The notes: generated by a model from the sequence alone, not told the origin. A DNA stretch of 64,000 nt from Leptothrix sp. (in: b-proteobacteria) (GCA_013822685.1 PNKV01000001.1:186001-250000), one strand, 5' to 3'. Positions 24,563 through 33,619 are shown, numbered from the stretch's first letter. Numbers and translations: made by a program.

Positions 24563-25660
24563 TCAGAAGGCGTGAGCGACACCGAAGGCAATGCCGCGCG
24601 AGCTCTTACCCAGTTCCGTCAGCGCCACACCGGACACGCTCAGGTTGGACGACGACTCGTTGTTCACGTTAGTGACCAATCCATACACCGAAGTGCGCTT
24701 GGACAGGTTGTACACAGCCTTGATGGCGGCGATGGTGGCATCGTCATGGTCGCTGTTGGTCACGGTTGCAGCGACGTTGCTGGCTTGAGCCAAGCTGGCC
24801 TGCACACTGAAGTTTTCGGTGATAGGCACGCCAATGCGGATACCAGCCAAGACCAAGCGATCAGCAGCGCCTGCAACCCTGGTTTCAGCGTCGTAGTAGC
24901 CGGTCAACTTGAGCACGCCAAAGTCATAGCCCACGTAAGCCAAAGCGGCATTGGCCTTTTGCTCGCCGGCGGTGACCGTGTTCTCATCCTTGGAGGACAG
25001 ATAGCCTGCACCAGCGAAGAAGGGGCCTGCGGCGTACTTGATGTTCAAACCGTAAAGCTTGCCAGCGTCGACACCAGCGACTTCACCGCCAGCGACCTGG
25101 GCATCGATAGCGCCGACACCGGTGCCAACTGTGCGGTAGCCAACACCTGCAGTTGCGTACTGCAGTTGAGCAGTCAAGCCCGGCACGAATGTGGGCAGCA
25201 AGTAGGTGATGGCGTTATCAACACGGCGATAGCTGTCGCCAGCGCGGGTCTTGGCGATCTTGAAGTCGTCATAGGCCTGAGCGCCCAAAATCTTGGTGTC
25301 ACCGGCCAATGCGCCGATGGACGAGTCGATGCGACCCAGGCGCAGTTCGCCGAAGCCGCCTTGCAGGCCAACCCAGGCAGCGCGGTCAAAGAAGCGAGCG
25401 GTGTTGCCTTGAGCGCCCGTGTCAGACTTGACAGCGGTTTCCAGGGCGAAGTTGGCACGCAGGCCGCCACCCAGGTCTTCAGAACCCTTGAAACCCAGGC
25501 GCGAGGTGGCCAGGTTGTCGGACGAAACGCGGGTCACGCCCTTGTCGCCCTTGACGTTTTCGATCGAAGCATCGACCACGCCATACAGAGTGACGGAAGA
25601 TTGGGCGAAAGCGCCCGAAGTAGCAGCCAGAGCAGCGATCGCCAGCAAAGTCTTTTTCAT
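24563..25660 (-). CDS. general porin (Porin_4 family)
   Basis: The protein has 365 residues. Signal peptide MKKTLLAIAALAATSGAFA, then QSSVTLYGVVDASIENVKG; GFKGSEDLGGGLRANFALE and FDRAAWVGLQGGFGELRLGR are the classical Omp32-like strands. The protein ends GVAHAF. I start at ATG 25660 since GGAGAA precedes it and the signal peptide begins there; the frame is open upstream but non-secretory. It differs from the two preceding porins in its signal peptide and is closer to the common Burkholderiales type. It is divergent from ruvB. Confidence 0.94.
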   Translation of the reverse strand: MKKTLLAIAALAATSGAFAQSSVTLYGVVDASIENVKGDKGVTRVSSDNLATSRLGFKGSEDLGGGLRANFALETAVKSDTGAQGNTARFFDRAAWVGLQGGFGELRLGRIDSSIGALAGDTKILGAQAYDDFKIAKTRAGDSYRRVDNAITYLLPTFVPGLTAQLQYATAGVGYRTVGTGVGAIDAQVAGGEVAGVDAGKLYGLNIKYAAGPFFAGAGYLSSKDENTVTAGEQKANAALAYVGYDFGVLKLTGYYDAETRVAGAADRLVLAGIRIGVPITENFSVQASLAQASNVAATVTNSDHDDATIAAIKAVYNLSKRTSVYGLVTNVNNESSSNLSVSGVALTELGKSSRGIAFGVAHAF

Positions 25661-25841
25661 TGAATTCTCCAAAGTTAAACCAGAGGCCTCAGCGACGGTG
25701 CTAACAGCAGCCCGCCGAAACTCGTTGAATTGCAACAGACTTTAGCGATCGATGTGATGACAGGGTTGTCATAAACCCCAATCCAAACGGACTATCGTTG
25801 CTCAAAGGCAACACCACCGAGAAGCCGGATAATCAGTCCCC

Positions 25842-26927
<1,086 letters not shown>

Positions 26928-26945
26928 TAACGGCTCAGCGCCAGT

Positions 26946-27185
26946 TCAGCGGCGGCGCAGAAAGTGGGTGTATTCCTCTTGGTCGCCGTTGCGCTTGGTC
27001 TGCTGGTCGACCAGGTCGTTGCCGGTCTGGCGGGCAAAGGCCTGGAAGTCGCGCACCGAACCGGGGTCGGTGGCCCAGACCTTGAGCACCTCGCCGCTGT
27101 GCATGTCCGACAAGGCCTTCTTGGCCTTGAGGATGGGCAGCGGGCAGGTCAGGCCTCGGGCGTCAAGTTCCTTGTTGATGTCCAT
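26946..27185 (-). CDS. tusA: TusA-family sulfurtransferase
   Basis: The protein has 79 residues. The family signature LDARGLTCPLPILKAKKAL carries the persulfide-bearing Cys14 in the CPxP motif. TusA-type proteins relay sulfur for tRNA thio-modification, molybdenum cofactor or other sulfur chemistry. The gene starts 14 bases after cysM on the same strand, so the cysteine-synthesis and sulfur-relay genes are likely co-transcribed. True TusA versus a paralogue cannot be settled from the sequence. Confidence 0.88.
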   Translation of the reverse strand: MDINKELDARGLTCPLPILKAKKALSDMHSGEVLKVWATDPGSVRDFQAFARQTGNDLVDQQTKRNGDQEEYTHFLRRR

Positions 27186-27199
27186 GAATGAATGGTACC

Positions 27200-28102
27200 T
27201 CAGGCAGGGAACACGCCGGTGGACAGATAACGGTCACCGCGGTCGCAAACCACGAAGACAATGGTGGCGTTGCTCACCGTTTGGGCCAGTTGCAAGGCCA
27301 CCCAGCAGGCGCCGGCCGCCGAGATGCCGCCGAACAAGCCTTCTTCCCGGGCCAGGCGGCGGGCCATGTCTTCGGCATCGGCTTGGCTCACGTTGACGGT
27401 TTCGTCCACGCGGGTGGGGTCGAAAATCTTGGGCAGGTAGGCTTCGGGCCATTTGCGGATGCCGGGAATGCGCGAGCCTTCGCTGGGCTGGGCTCCGACG
27501 ATGCGCACGGCCGGGTTCTTTTCCTTGAGGAAATGCGAGACGCCGGTGATGGTGCCGGTGGTGCCCATGGCGCTGACGAAGTGGGTGACTTGGCCCTGCG
27601 TGTCGGCCCAGATTTCGGGGCCGGTGGTCTCGTAGTGGATACGCGGGTTGTCTTCGTTGGCGAACTGGTCGAGGACCAGGCCTTTGCCATCGCGCACCAT
27701 CTGGTCGGCCAGGTCGCGGGCGTATTCCATGCCGCCGCTTTTGGGCGTGAGGATGAGCTCGGCGCCGAAGGCCTTCATGGTCTGGGCGCGCTCGATGCTG
27801 AGGTCCTCCGGCATGATCAGCACCATGCGGTAACCGCGGATGGCGGCGGCCATGGCCAAGGCGATGCCAGTATTGCCCGAGGTGGCTTCGATCAGCGTGT
27901 CGCCGGGCTTGATCTGGCCGCGTTCTTCGGCGCGGCGGATCATGCTGATGGCGGGGCGGTCCTTAACGGAACCGGCCGGGTTGTTGCCCTCGAGTTTGGC
28001 CAGGATGACATTGCCGCGTGCGTCGTTCTCGGCGCCTGGAATGCGTTGCAGGCGCACCATGGGCGTTTTGCCAATGACGTCTTCGAGCGTGGGGTAGTTC
28101 AT
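27200..28102 (-). CDS. cysM: cysteine synthase B (O-acetylserine sulfhydrylase)
   Basis: The protein has 300 residues. PLP enzyme making cysteine from O-acetylserine and sulfide or thiosulfate. Lys47 in NPAGSVKDRPA binds PLP; SGNTG at 75-79 holds the cofactor phosphate; GTTGTITG is the third motif. Length and GAQPSEGSRIPGIRKWP favour CysM over CysK. The frame is open upstream, but that extension reads MVKLVDAPDSKSG, the familiar artefact of translating a tRNA-Leu gene, so I start at ATG 28102. The Shine-Dalgarno sequence is weak. Confidence 0.94.
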   Translation of the reverse strand: MNYPTLEDVIGKTPMVRLQRIPGAENDARGNVILAKLEGNNPAGSVKDRPAISMIRRAEERGQIKPGDTLIEATSGNTGIALAMAAAIRGYRMVLIMPEDLSIERAQTMKAFGAELILTPKSGGMEYARDLADQMVRDGKGLVLDQFANEDNPRIHYETTGPEIWADTQGQVTHFVSAMGTTGTITGVSHFLKEKNPAVRIVGAQPSEGSRIPGIRKWPEAYLPKIFDPTRVDETVNVSQADAEDMARRLAREEGLFGGISAAGACWVALQLAQTVSNATIVFVVCDRGDRYLSTGVFPA

Positions 28103-28186
28103 CGTGTCAAACAGGTCAGCGGTGTGCAATGAACCGGTATTGTCGCAGGCGATGAATAGGCCATCAGTGGATGCGGCCATGGCAAC

Positions 28187-28224
28187 AAAAAACCCGCCAA
28201 GCTTCTTCAAGCATGCGGGTTTTG
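28187..28224 (-). terminator. terminator after tRNA-Leu
   Basis: AAAACCCGC (28189-28197) pairs with GCGGGTTTT (28215-28223) around a 17-base loop with its own inner pairing; on the minus strand the stem ends in a T-run. It starts 7 bases beyond the tRNA 3' end and separates the tRNA from cysM. Confidence 0.85.
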
Positions 28225-28230
28225 ATTGTG

Positions 28231-28315
28231 TGGTGCCCCGGGCCGGAATCGAACCGGCACCCCTTTCGGGACCGGATTTTGAATCCGGCGCGTCTACCAA
28301 TTTCACCACCAGGGC
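28231..28315 (-). tRNA. tRNA-Leu (anticodon CAA)
   Basis: An 85-base tRNA with a long variable arm. Acceptor GCCCTGG pairs with CCGGGGC (one G-U pair), followed by the discriminator A and a genomically encoded CCA (TGG at 28231-28233). The D-loop contains AATTGGTAGACGCG; the anticodon stem CCGGA/TCCGG holds loop TTCAAAA with CAA at its centre, decoding UUG; the variable arm is TCCCGAAAGGGG and the T-loop GTTCGATTC. It has its own candidate promoter (28334-28342) and terminator. Confidence 0.97.
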
Positions 28316-28333
28316 GCTGATGTGAGGGGTCGG

Positions 28334-28342
28334 AGTTTAGCA
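28334..28342 (-). promoter_or_regulatory. candidate extended -10 promoter of tRNA-Leu inside the codA stop
   Basis: Minus strand TGCTAAACT: TAAACT is the -10 hexamer and TG one base upstream makes it an extended -10. Its TAA is the codA stop codon. Initiation about 7 bases downstream would leave a 12-base leader before the tRNA. The discriminator (CCGACCCC) is GC-rich, as in stable-RNA promoters. No good -35 is visible at 17 bases. Confidence 0.5.
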
Positions 28343-29608
28343 TAGAAAGTCGACGCTTCCTGGGCGGCCAGGCAGGGTCAAGGTGGTCACGCTTGGGGGT
28401 GTCTGGGCCACGATCCGGCCTTGGCGAATGACGTGCAGGCGGGTGGCGCGCAAGCGGATGGCTTCTACCGGGTCGCGGGCTTGCAGAACGACCAGATCGG
28501 CATGGCAGCCCACCTCCAGCCCGTAGCCCGTCAAGCCCAGGATTTTGGCGGGCGTGGAGGTGACGGCCGCGAAGCATTGGCGCATCGCCGCCTGGCTCGT
28601 CATCTGCGCGACGTGCAAGCCCATGTGCGCCACTTCCAGCATGTCGCCGCTGCCCATGCCGTACCAGGGGTCCATCACGCAGTCGTGCCCAAAGGCCACA
28701 TCGATGCCTTGGGCGAGCATCTCAGGCACGCGGGTCATGCCGCGGCGCTTGGGGTAAGTGTCGTGCCGGCCTTGCAAGGTGATGTTGATGAGGGGGTTGG
28801 CGATGGCGGCCACGCCGGCTTCCTTGATCAAGGGCAAGAGCTTGCTGACGTAGTAGTTGTCCATGCTGTGCATGGAGGTGAGGTGCGAACCGGCCACCCT
28901 GCCCTGCAGGCTCAGGCGTTGTGCGTGATACGCCAGGGTTTCAATGTGGCGGGACATGGGGTCGTCGGTTTCGTCGCAGTGCATGTCGACGCGCAGGCCA
29001 CGCTCGGCAGCGAGCTCGCAGAGGATGCGGACGGACTCGGCGCCGTCTTGCATGGTGCGTTCGAAATGGGGAATGCCACCGACCACGTCGACGCCCATGT
29101 CGAGGGCGCGCTTCAGTTGGGCCAGGGCGTTGTGGCCGCGCAGGACGCCATCTTGCGGGAAGGCCACCAACTGCAAGTCCAGGTAAGGTTTGACGCGTTC
29201 GCGCACATGCAGCAAGGCCTCCACCGCCAGCAGCTTGGGGTCGCACACGTCAACGTGGGAGCGGATCGCGAGCAGACCCTTGGCCACGGCCCAATCGCAA
29301 TAGGCCATGGCGCGGTCCACCAGGGCGTCTTGCGTCAGCTGCGGCTTGAGCTCGCCCCACAGCGCGATGCCTTCCAGCAAGGTGCCTGATTGGTTGATGC
29401 GGGGCTGGCCGTAGCTGAGGGTCGAATCCATGTGGAAATGGGCATCGACGAAAGGCGGGCTGACGAGTTGTCCAGCGGCGTTGATTTCTTGCGCGGCGGG
29501 CGTGGACAGGGCCGGCTGCACGGCGACGATCTGCCCACCGAGGATGCCGATGTCCTGGTCGGTCTGGCCATCAGGCAGGGTGCAATGTCGAAGGATGAGG
29601 TCCAGCAT
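28337..29608 (-). CDS. codA: cytosine deaminase
   Basis: The protein has 423 residues of the amidohydrolase fold. It hydrolyses cytosine to uracil and ammonia. Metal ligands His57/His59 in DAHFHMD, a His in MHCDETDDP, and the Asp in FGHDCVMDPW correspond to the CodA metal site. SHLTSMHSM and LVVLQARDPVEAIR are also CodA-like. The start shares one base with the upp stop (TGATG), so it is coupled to upp. It is the last gene of the URC1-URC4-upp-codA run and would feed uracil into it. Confidence 0.9.
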   Translation of the reverse strand: MLDLILRHCTLPDGQTDQDIGILGGQIVAVQPALSTPAAQEINAAGQLVSPPFVDAHFHMDSTLSYGQPRINQSGTLLEGIALWGELKPQLTQDALVDRAMAYCDWAVAKGLLAIRSHVDVCDPKLLAVEALLHVRERVKPYLDLQLVAFPQDGVLRGHNALAQLKRALDMGVDVVGGIPHFERTMQDGAESVRILCELAAERGLRVDMHCDETDDPMSRHIETLAYHAQRLSLQGRVAGSHLTSMHSMDNYYVSKLLPLIKEAGVAAIANPLINITLQGRHDTYPKRRGMTRVPEMLAQGIDVAFGHDCVMDPWYGMGSGDMLEVAHMGLHVAQMTSQAAMRQCFAAVTSTPAKILGLTGYGLEVGCHADLVVLQARDPVEAIRLRATRLHVIRQGRIVAQTPPSVTTLTLPGRPGSVDFLC

Positions 29609-30249
29609 CAGACGGTGCCAAAGATCCGATCACCGGCGTCGCCCAGGCCGGGCACGATGTAGCCGTGGTCGTTGAGGTGGCTGTCCAAAGACGCGGTGAT
29701 GATGGGCACGTCAGGGTGGTGTTTGAGCATGTTCGCGACGCCCTCGGGCGCGGTCAGCAGGCACAGCAGCTTGATGCTGGCGCAACCGCACTCCTTGATG
29801 CGGTCAATGGCCGCCACGGCCGAGTTGCCGGTGGCCAGCATCGGGTCCACGACGATGACCTGGCGCTCGGCGATGTCATTGGGCACCTTGAAGTAGTACT
29901 CGACGGGCTCCAGCGTGCCGGGATCGCGGTACAGGCCGATGTGGCCCACACGGGCCAGCGGCAGCAAGGACAAGAGGCCATCAACCATGCCGTTGCCCGC
30001 ACGCAGGATGGAGACCAGGCACAGCTTTTTGCCGCTGATCACTGGGGAATCGAATGTGGTGATTGGCGTGGGCGTGGCTTGCAGTTCGGTGGGCAGATCA
30101 CGCGTGGCCTCATAGGCCAGCATCTGGCTGACCTCGCGCAGCAGGCTGCGGAAGCTCTCGGTGTTGGTGTCCTTATTGCGCAGCCAGGTGAGCTTGTGCT
30201 GCACCAGGGGGTGGTCGATGACAAACAGGTTGGGAAAATCGTGGGCCAT
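29608..30249 (-). CDS. upp: uracil phosphoribosyltransferase
   Basis: The protein has 213 residues. It converts uracil and PRPP to UMP. The PRPP loop is [17 protein letters not shown]; the N-terminal [10 protein letters not shown] and C-terminal [12 protein letters not shown] uracil-binding segment match Upp. It lies 9 bases downstream of the URC4-like gene and overlaps codA by one base. In the URC route, UMP formation by this type of enzyme is the entry step, so here it may be catabolic as well as salvage. Confidence 0.94.
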   Translation of the reverse strand: MAHDFPNLFVIDHPLVQHKLTWLRNKDTNTESFRSLLREVSQMLAYEATRDLPTELQATPTPITTFDSPVISGKKLCLVSILRAGNGMVDGLLSLLPLARVGHIGLYRDPGTLEPVEYYFKVPNDIAERQVIVVDPMLATGNSAVAAIDRIKECGCASIKLLCLLTAPEGVANMLKHHPDVPIITASLDSHLNDHGYIVPGLGDAGDRIFGTV

Positions 30250-30258
30250 GTCTCGTCC

Positions 30259-31545
30259 TTAAAAAACGGTGCCGTCGCTTTCGATGTGCACGGGTGGCAC
30301 GCCGCCGGGGCGCTTGGCCTGGGCGATTTTGCGCCCTGCGGCCCAGGTGCCGCCTTCCAGCACACGGGCCAGGGGGAATTGCTCCATGCTCAGGCCCAGC
30401 TCCCCGCGCACGGCTTCGGCCAGGTGGTCGAGCACAGCCACGGTCAGCGCCCGCCATTCGACGATGGGCTCGGCATCCACCGTCCAGCGCTGGGTGTGGA
30501 AGGTGCGGTCGCGGGCCTGCAAAACGCCCAGGTCGAGCAGCAAGCCGCCATTGCGGTACTCGGGCAAGCCGGTCAGCTCGTCCAGGTCGGTGATGGTCAA
30601 GCCGGCGTCTTCCAAAGGCTCCAGCAAAGAGTAGGTCAACCACTGGCTGAGCTTGTGAAAAGGCACCCAGCCGTCTGGGGCTTGCGGGTGATGCCAGCAA
30701 TCGCCCAGATTGACGCCCGCGAGTTGATGGCGCCCTGACCAGATGTCGCCCAAGGTGTTGAGCAGCACTGCCAGAACGGCCGCCGCCTTGATCTTGCCGG
30801 TGGGTGCATGGCGGAACAAGGTGTCGACCAGGTGACCAGGCCGCAGCAGGCCCGGCGCATCAGGGCGACCGTAGACATCAGGATGCTGCTCCAGGGCCAG
30901 CGAAAGGCGACGCAGGAGATCGGCCCGGCCTTCCAGGCCGACCAGTGGGTTGTCCGTGCGCACCTGCAAGGCGCGGCCCACCGCCTGCGCGTCCACCAGG
31001 GCCAAGGCCTGGGCGTCGGACCGGGTGGGGTGCAGCGGGCTGCTGGACAAGGCGCCCTTGGCCCACCAACGCAAGCTGGCCACACCCAGGCCCTCGGATC
31101 GGTTCAGCGTTTGGCCTGTCTCCAGATCGGCGTAGCTCCAGGCGGCACCGGCACCGGCATCCAGCAAGACGCTGATGACGACCAGATCGACGCGGGCCCT
31201 GGCGCGCTCCAGCCGCGCCGTGGGCTCATCCAGGCCATGCTGGTGGGCGACCATGGCCCAGCGGTCCAGGCCGCCGGCTTCGAAGTGGCGCCAGCGGCTG
31301 TGGTACGGCACCTGCAAGTCAGGGTAGCGCTCGCGGATCACGCCGGCCACGTAGGCGGCGGCCACGGCCACGCGCTCGGGGTGCCAGGTGAAATGGGCCG
31401 ATTGCCCGGCTTGGGCGGCTGCCATCAAGGCCGAGGCGCTGCGCCGAACCGCCTGCGCGGTCAACAATGACTCGGGGGTGAGCAGTGGCGGCGTGCCACC
31501 CTGCCCTGCCACGCGAACTGGGGCGTTCATGTTCATGACGGTCAT
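30259..31545 (-). CDS. URC4/urg3-family protein (DUF1688)
   Basis: The protein has 428 residues with no signal peptide. It matches the DUF1688 / URC4 family, recognisable in TWHPERVAVAAAYVAGVIRE, VPYHSRWRHFEAGG, SEGLGVASLRWWAKGALSS and the C-terminal LARVLEGGTWAAGRKIA. URC4 is one of the two signature genes of the URC uracil-degradation pathway described in the yeast Lachancea kluyveri; its exact reaction is not something I can state. Its ATG overlaps the stop of the URC1-like gene (ATGA) and upp follows 9 bases later, so the three genes are tightly coupled. Confidence 0.88.
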   Translation of the reverse strand: MTVMNMNAPVRVAGQGGTPPLLTPESLLTAQAVRRSASALMAAAQAGQSAHFTWHPERVAVAAAYVAGVIRERYPDLQVPYHSRWRHFEAGGLDRWAMVAHQHGLDEPTARLERARARVDLVVISVLLDAGAGAAWSYADLETGQTLNRSEGLGVASLRWWAKGALSSSPLHPTRSDAQALALVDAQAVGRALQVRTDNPLVGLEGRADLLRRLSLALEQHPDVYGRPDAPGLLRPGHLVDTLFRHAPTGKIKAAAVLAVLLNTLGDIWSGRHQLAGVNLGDCWHHPQAPDGWVPFHKLSQWLTYSLLEPLEDAGLTITDLDELTGLPEYRNGGLLLDLGVLQARDRTFHTQRWTVDAEPIVEWRALTVAVLDHLAEAVRGELGLSMEQFPLARVLEGGTWAAGRKIAQAKRPGGVPPVHIESDGTVF

Positions 31546-32789
31546 TCCATCAACCCCCGCCCCTTGGGCAGGGCCAGTTCGGTCGCATCCGGGGTGTAGT
31601 GCGAAAAGTAGCCGGCGGCCTTCTTGGCATCCATCTCGACCTGCGCGTCGGCTGGGATCAGCTCTTCAGGGATGGGCACGCGTTCGACCACCTCGATGCC
31701 TTGTTCAACCAAGGCGCCATGCTTCATGTCGCTCATGGAGGCCCAGCGGTCGATGCGCTTGATGCCGAGCCAGTGGAAAACATCGGGCATGAGCTGCTGG
31801 AAGCGCATGTCCTGCACGCCCGCCACGCACTCTGTGCGCGCGAAGTAGGTTTCGGCGCGGTCGCCGCCCACTTGGCGCTTGCGGGCGTTGTAGACCAGGA
31901 ACTTGGTGACCTCGCCCAGGGCCCGGCCTTCCTTGCGGTTGTAGATGACCAGGCCGACGCCGCCTTGCTGCGCCATCTCGATGCACACCTCGATGCCATG
32001 GGCCAGGTAAGGCCGGCAAGTGCAGATGTCGGAGCCGAACACGTCAGAGCCATTGCATTCATCGTGAACCCGACAGGCCACTTTGGTGGACGCCTGCCCC
32101 AGTTTGGCCACATCGCCAAAGAAGTACAGCGTCATGCCACCGATGGGGGGCAGGAAGACCTTCAGATCAGGGCGCGTGACCAGTTCAGGGAACATGCCGG
32201 CCGTCTGCTCGAACAAGTTGCGGCGCAAAGCGCTTTCCTTGATGCCGAAGCGCTCGGCCAGGCCCGGCAAGTGCCAGACCGGGTCGATGGCCGCCTTGGT
32301 GACTTTCACATCGCCATTGGCGGCCAGGATGTCGCCATCGGGCTTGAGCCGGCCGGCCGCGATCGAGGCCACCAACTCGGGCATGTTGATGTGGGCCTTG
32401 GTGATGGCGATGGTGGGCCGCACGTCCATGCCGGCCGCGATCTGCTCGGCGAAGGCCACCGAGACCATGTGGCCCCACGGATCGAGCGAGACGATTTTTT
32501 GCGGATCCGCCCACTGTGGGTGCGGCCCGATGGTTTCGACCGGCGCCGTGTTGGTGAAATCAGGCTTGTGGTCGCGCTGCAAGGCGCCCGAGGCCACGGC
32601 CAGGGCGCGGTAAACAGAATAAGCGCCTGAGTGGGTGCCGATGACATTGCGCTGTGCCGGGCTGCCCACGCTGGCCACCAAGGGCCCTCGCTCTGCCGCT
32701 GTCGGTGCCCCCCAATGGACTGCGGTGGGGCTGCCGGGCCCACCGCCGTGGCGGGTAGGGTGCGACGTGAGCACGATGTGGGCGGACAT
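31542..32789 (-). CDS. URC1-type GTP cyclohydrolase II homologue (uracil catabolism)
   Basis: The protein has 415 residues. The C-terminal half is a GTP cyclohydrolase II domain: zinc ligands Cys245, Cys256 and Cys258 in HDECNGSDVFGSDICTC, and YNRKEGRALGE where RibA has YLRQEGRG. The N-terminal extension of about 200 residues (HIVLTSHPTRHGGGPGSP, VETIGPHPQWADPQKIVSLD) is found in the URC1 subgroup and not in riboflavin RibA. Context (URC4, upp) makes uracil catabolism more likely than riboflavin synthesis. GGAG stands before ATG 32789. A near-consensus sigma54 promoter lies 57-74 bases upstream. Confidence 0.88.
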   Translation of the reverse strand: MSAHIVLTSHPTRHGGGPGSPTAVHWGAPTAAERGPLVASVGSPAQRNVIGTHSGAYSVYRALAVASGALQRDHKPDFTNTAPVETIGPHPQWADPQKIVSLDPWGHMVSVAFAEQIAAGMDVRPTIAITKAHINMPELVASIAAGRLKPDGDILAANGDVKVTKAAIDPVWHLPGLAERFGIKESALRRNLFEQTAGMFPELVTRPDLKVFLPPIGGMTLYFFGDVAKLGQASTKVACRVHDECNGSDVFGSDICTCRPYLAHGIEVCIEMAQQGGVGLVIYNRKEGRALGEVTKFLVYNARKRQVGGDRAETYFARTECVAGVQDMRFQQLMPDVFHWLGIKRIDRWASMSDMKHGALVEQGIEVVERVPIPEELIPADAQVEMDAKKAAGYFSHYTPDATELALPKGRGLME

Positions 32790-32845
32790 GGTCGTGGTCT
32801 CCAGCGGTGATGGCGCCGTCGAAGTGCGGTGCCTGGTTCAAACCA

Positions 32846-32863
32846 TAGCGAGTTACGTGCCAG
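32846..32863 (-). promoter_or_regulatory. candidate sigma54 (-24/-12) promoter of the URC cluster
   Basis: On the minus strand CTGGCACGTAACTCGCT matches the RpoN consensus YTGGCACG-N4-TTGCW with one mismatch (TCGC for TTGC), and the invariant GG and GC are separated by exactly ten bases. Predicted transcription start is near 32836, giving a 5' leader of about 47 bases to the URC1 ATG. This is a motif match only. Confidence 0.65.
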
Positions 32864-32953
32864 CATGCTGTGACCGATTGCCGCCCCAAGCCCGAAATTG
32901 AAGCGGCCCCCACGATCAATCACGGCGAACGCGGTTGTTCAAGGGGCTCTATG

Positions 32954-32991
32954 ATGCGGTTCTGTTCAGCCCCCACCTTTCGTGACCGCAT
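32954..32991. repeat. interrupted palindrome upstream of the sigma54 element
   Basis: ATGCGGT (32954-32960) and ACCGCAT (32985-32991) are perfect inverted copies with centres 31 bases apart, about three helical turns. They lie 91-145 bases upstream of the candidate URC promoter, where an enhancer-binding protein would bind, and inside the first codons of the rhomboid gene. They do not match the NtrC consensus. Confidence 0.35.
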
Positions 32992-33619
32992 GCCTCCATT
33001 GCCACCGATCACCCAGGCGCTGTTGCTCATCAACGTTGCCCTGTTTTGCATTGACGAAGCCCTTGGACATGTTTTGTCTTATTGGCTGGCCTTGTGGCCC
33101 CTGGAGTCAACCCAGTTCTACCCTTGGCAGGTGGTGACCTACGGCTTCATGCATGGCTCGTTCACCCACCTGTTCTTCAACATGATGGGCATCTGGATGT
33201 TCGGCGCAGAACTGGAGCGGGTCTGGGGCCCCAAGCGCTACAGCCAGTTCATGCTGGCCAGCATCTTCACGGCGGCCTTGACGCAATTGCTGATGTCGCA
33301 AGTGAACGGCTCGATGAACCCCACGGTGGGCATCTCGGGTGGCTTGTTCGGCCTGCTGCTGGCCTTTGGCATGATGTTCCCCAACCGCATCATCGTGCCC
33401 TTGATCCCGCCCATCCCCATGAAAGCCAAGATCTTCGTGGCGATTTTCGGCGGGCTTGAATTGATCCTGGGCGTGACGGGCACCCAAGCCGGGGTGGCCC
33501 ACTTTGCCCACCTGGGCGGCATGCTTGGCGGCTGGTTGATGATCCGCTACTGGCGTGGGCAACCGCCCTTCCCGCCCAAGCGCCGGGGCGGCCCACCGCC
33601 CGGCCGCCGCACTCACTGA
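32954..33619 (+). CDS. rhomboid-family intramembrane serine protease
   Basis: The protein has 221 residues with about six membrane helices. Catalytic Ser128 is in GISGGLFG and His186 in HFAHLGGMLGG; His72-xxx-Asn76 (HLFFN) forms the oxyanion site, so it should be active. The tail is Pro/Arg-rich and cytosolic. I start at ATG 32954 because AAGGGG (32941-32946) lies seven bases upstream; the ATG at 32990 gives a more typical MPPLPPITQA opening but has no ribosome binding site. It is divergent from the URC cluster and overlaps the convergent DMT gene by seven bases. Its substrate is unknown. Confidence 0.9.
   Translation: MRFCSAPTFRDRMPPLPPITQALLLINVALFCIDEALGHVLSYWLALWPLESTQFYPWQVVTYGFMHGSFTHLFFNMMGIWMFGAELERVWGPKRYSQFMLASIFTAALTQLLMSQVNGSMNPTVGISGGLFGLLLAFGMMFPNRIIVPLIPPIPMKAKIFVAIFGGLELILGVTGTQAGVAHFAHLGGMLGGWLMIRYWRGQPPFPPKRRGGPPPGRRTH

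Noticed and set aside
28103-28309. N-terminal extension of cysM reading MVKLVDAPDSKSG
   Set aside because: It is the translated tRNA-Leu gene, and a terminator separates it from cysM.
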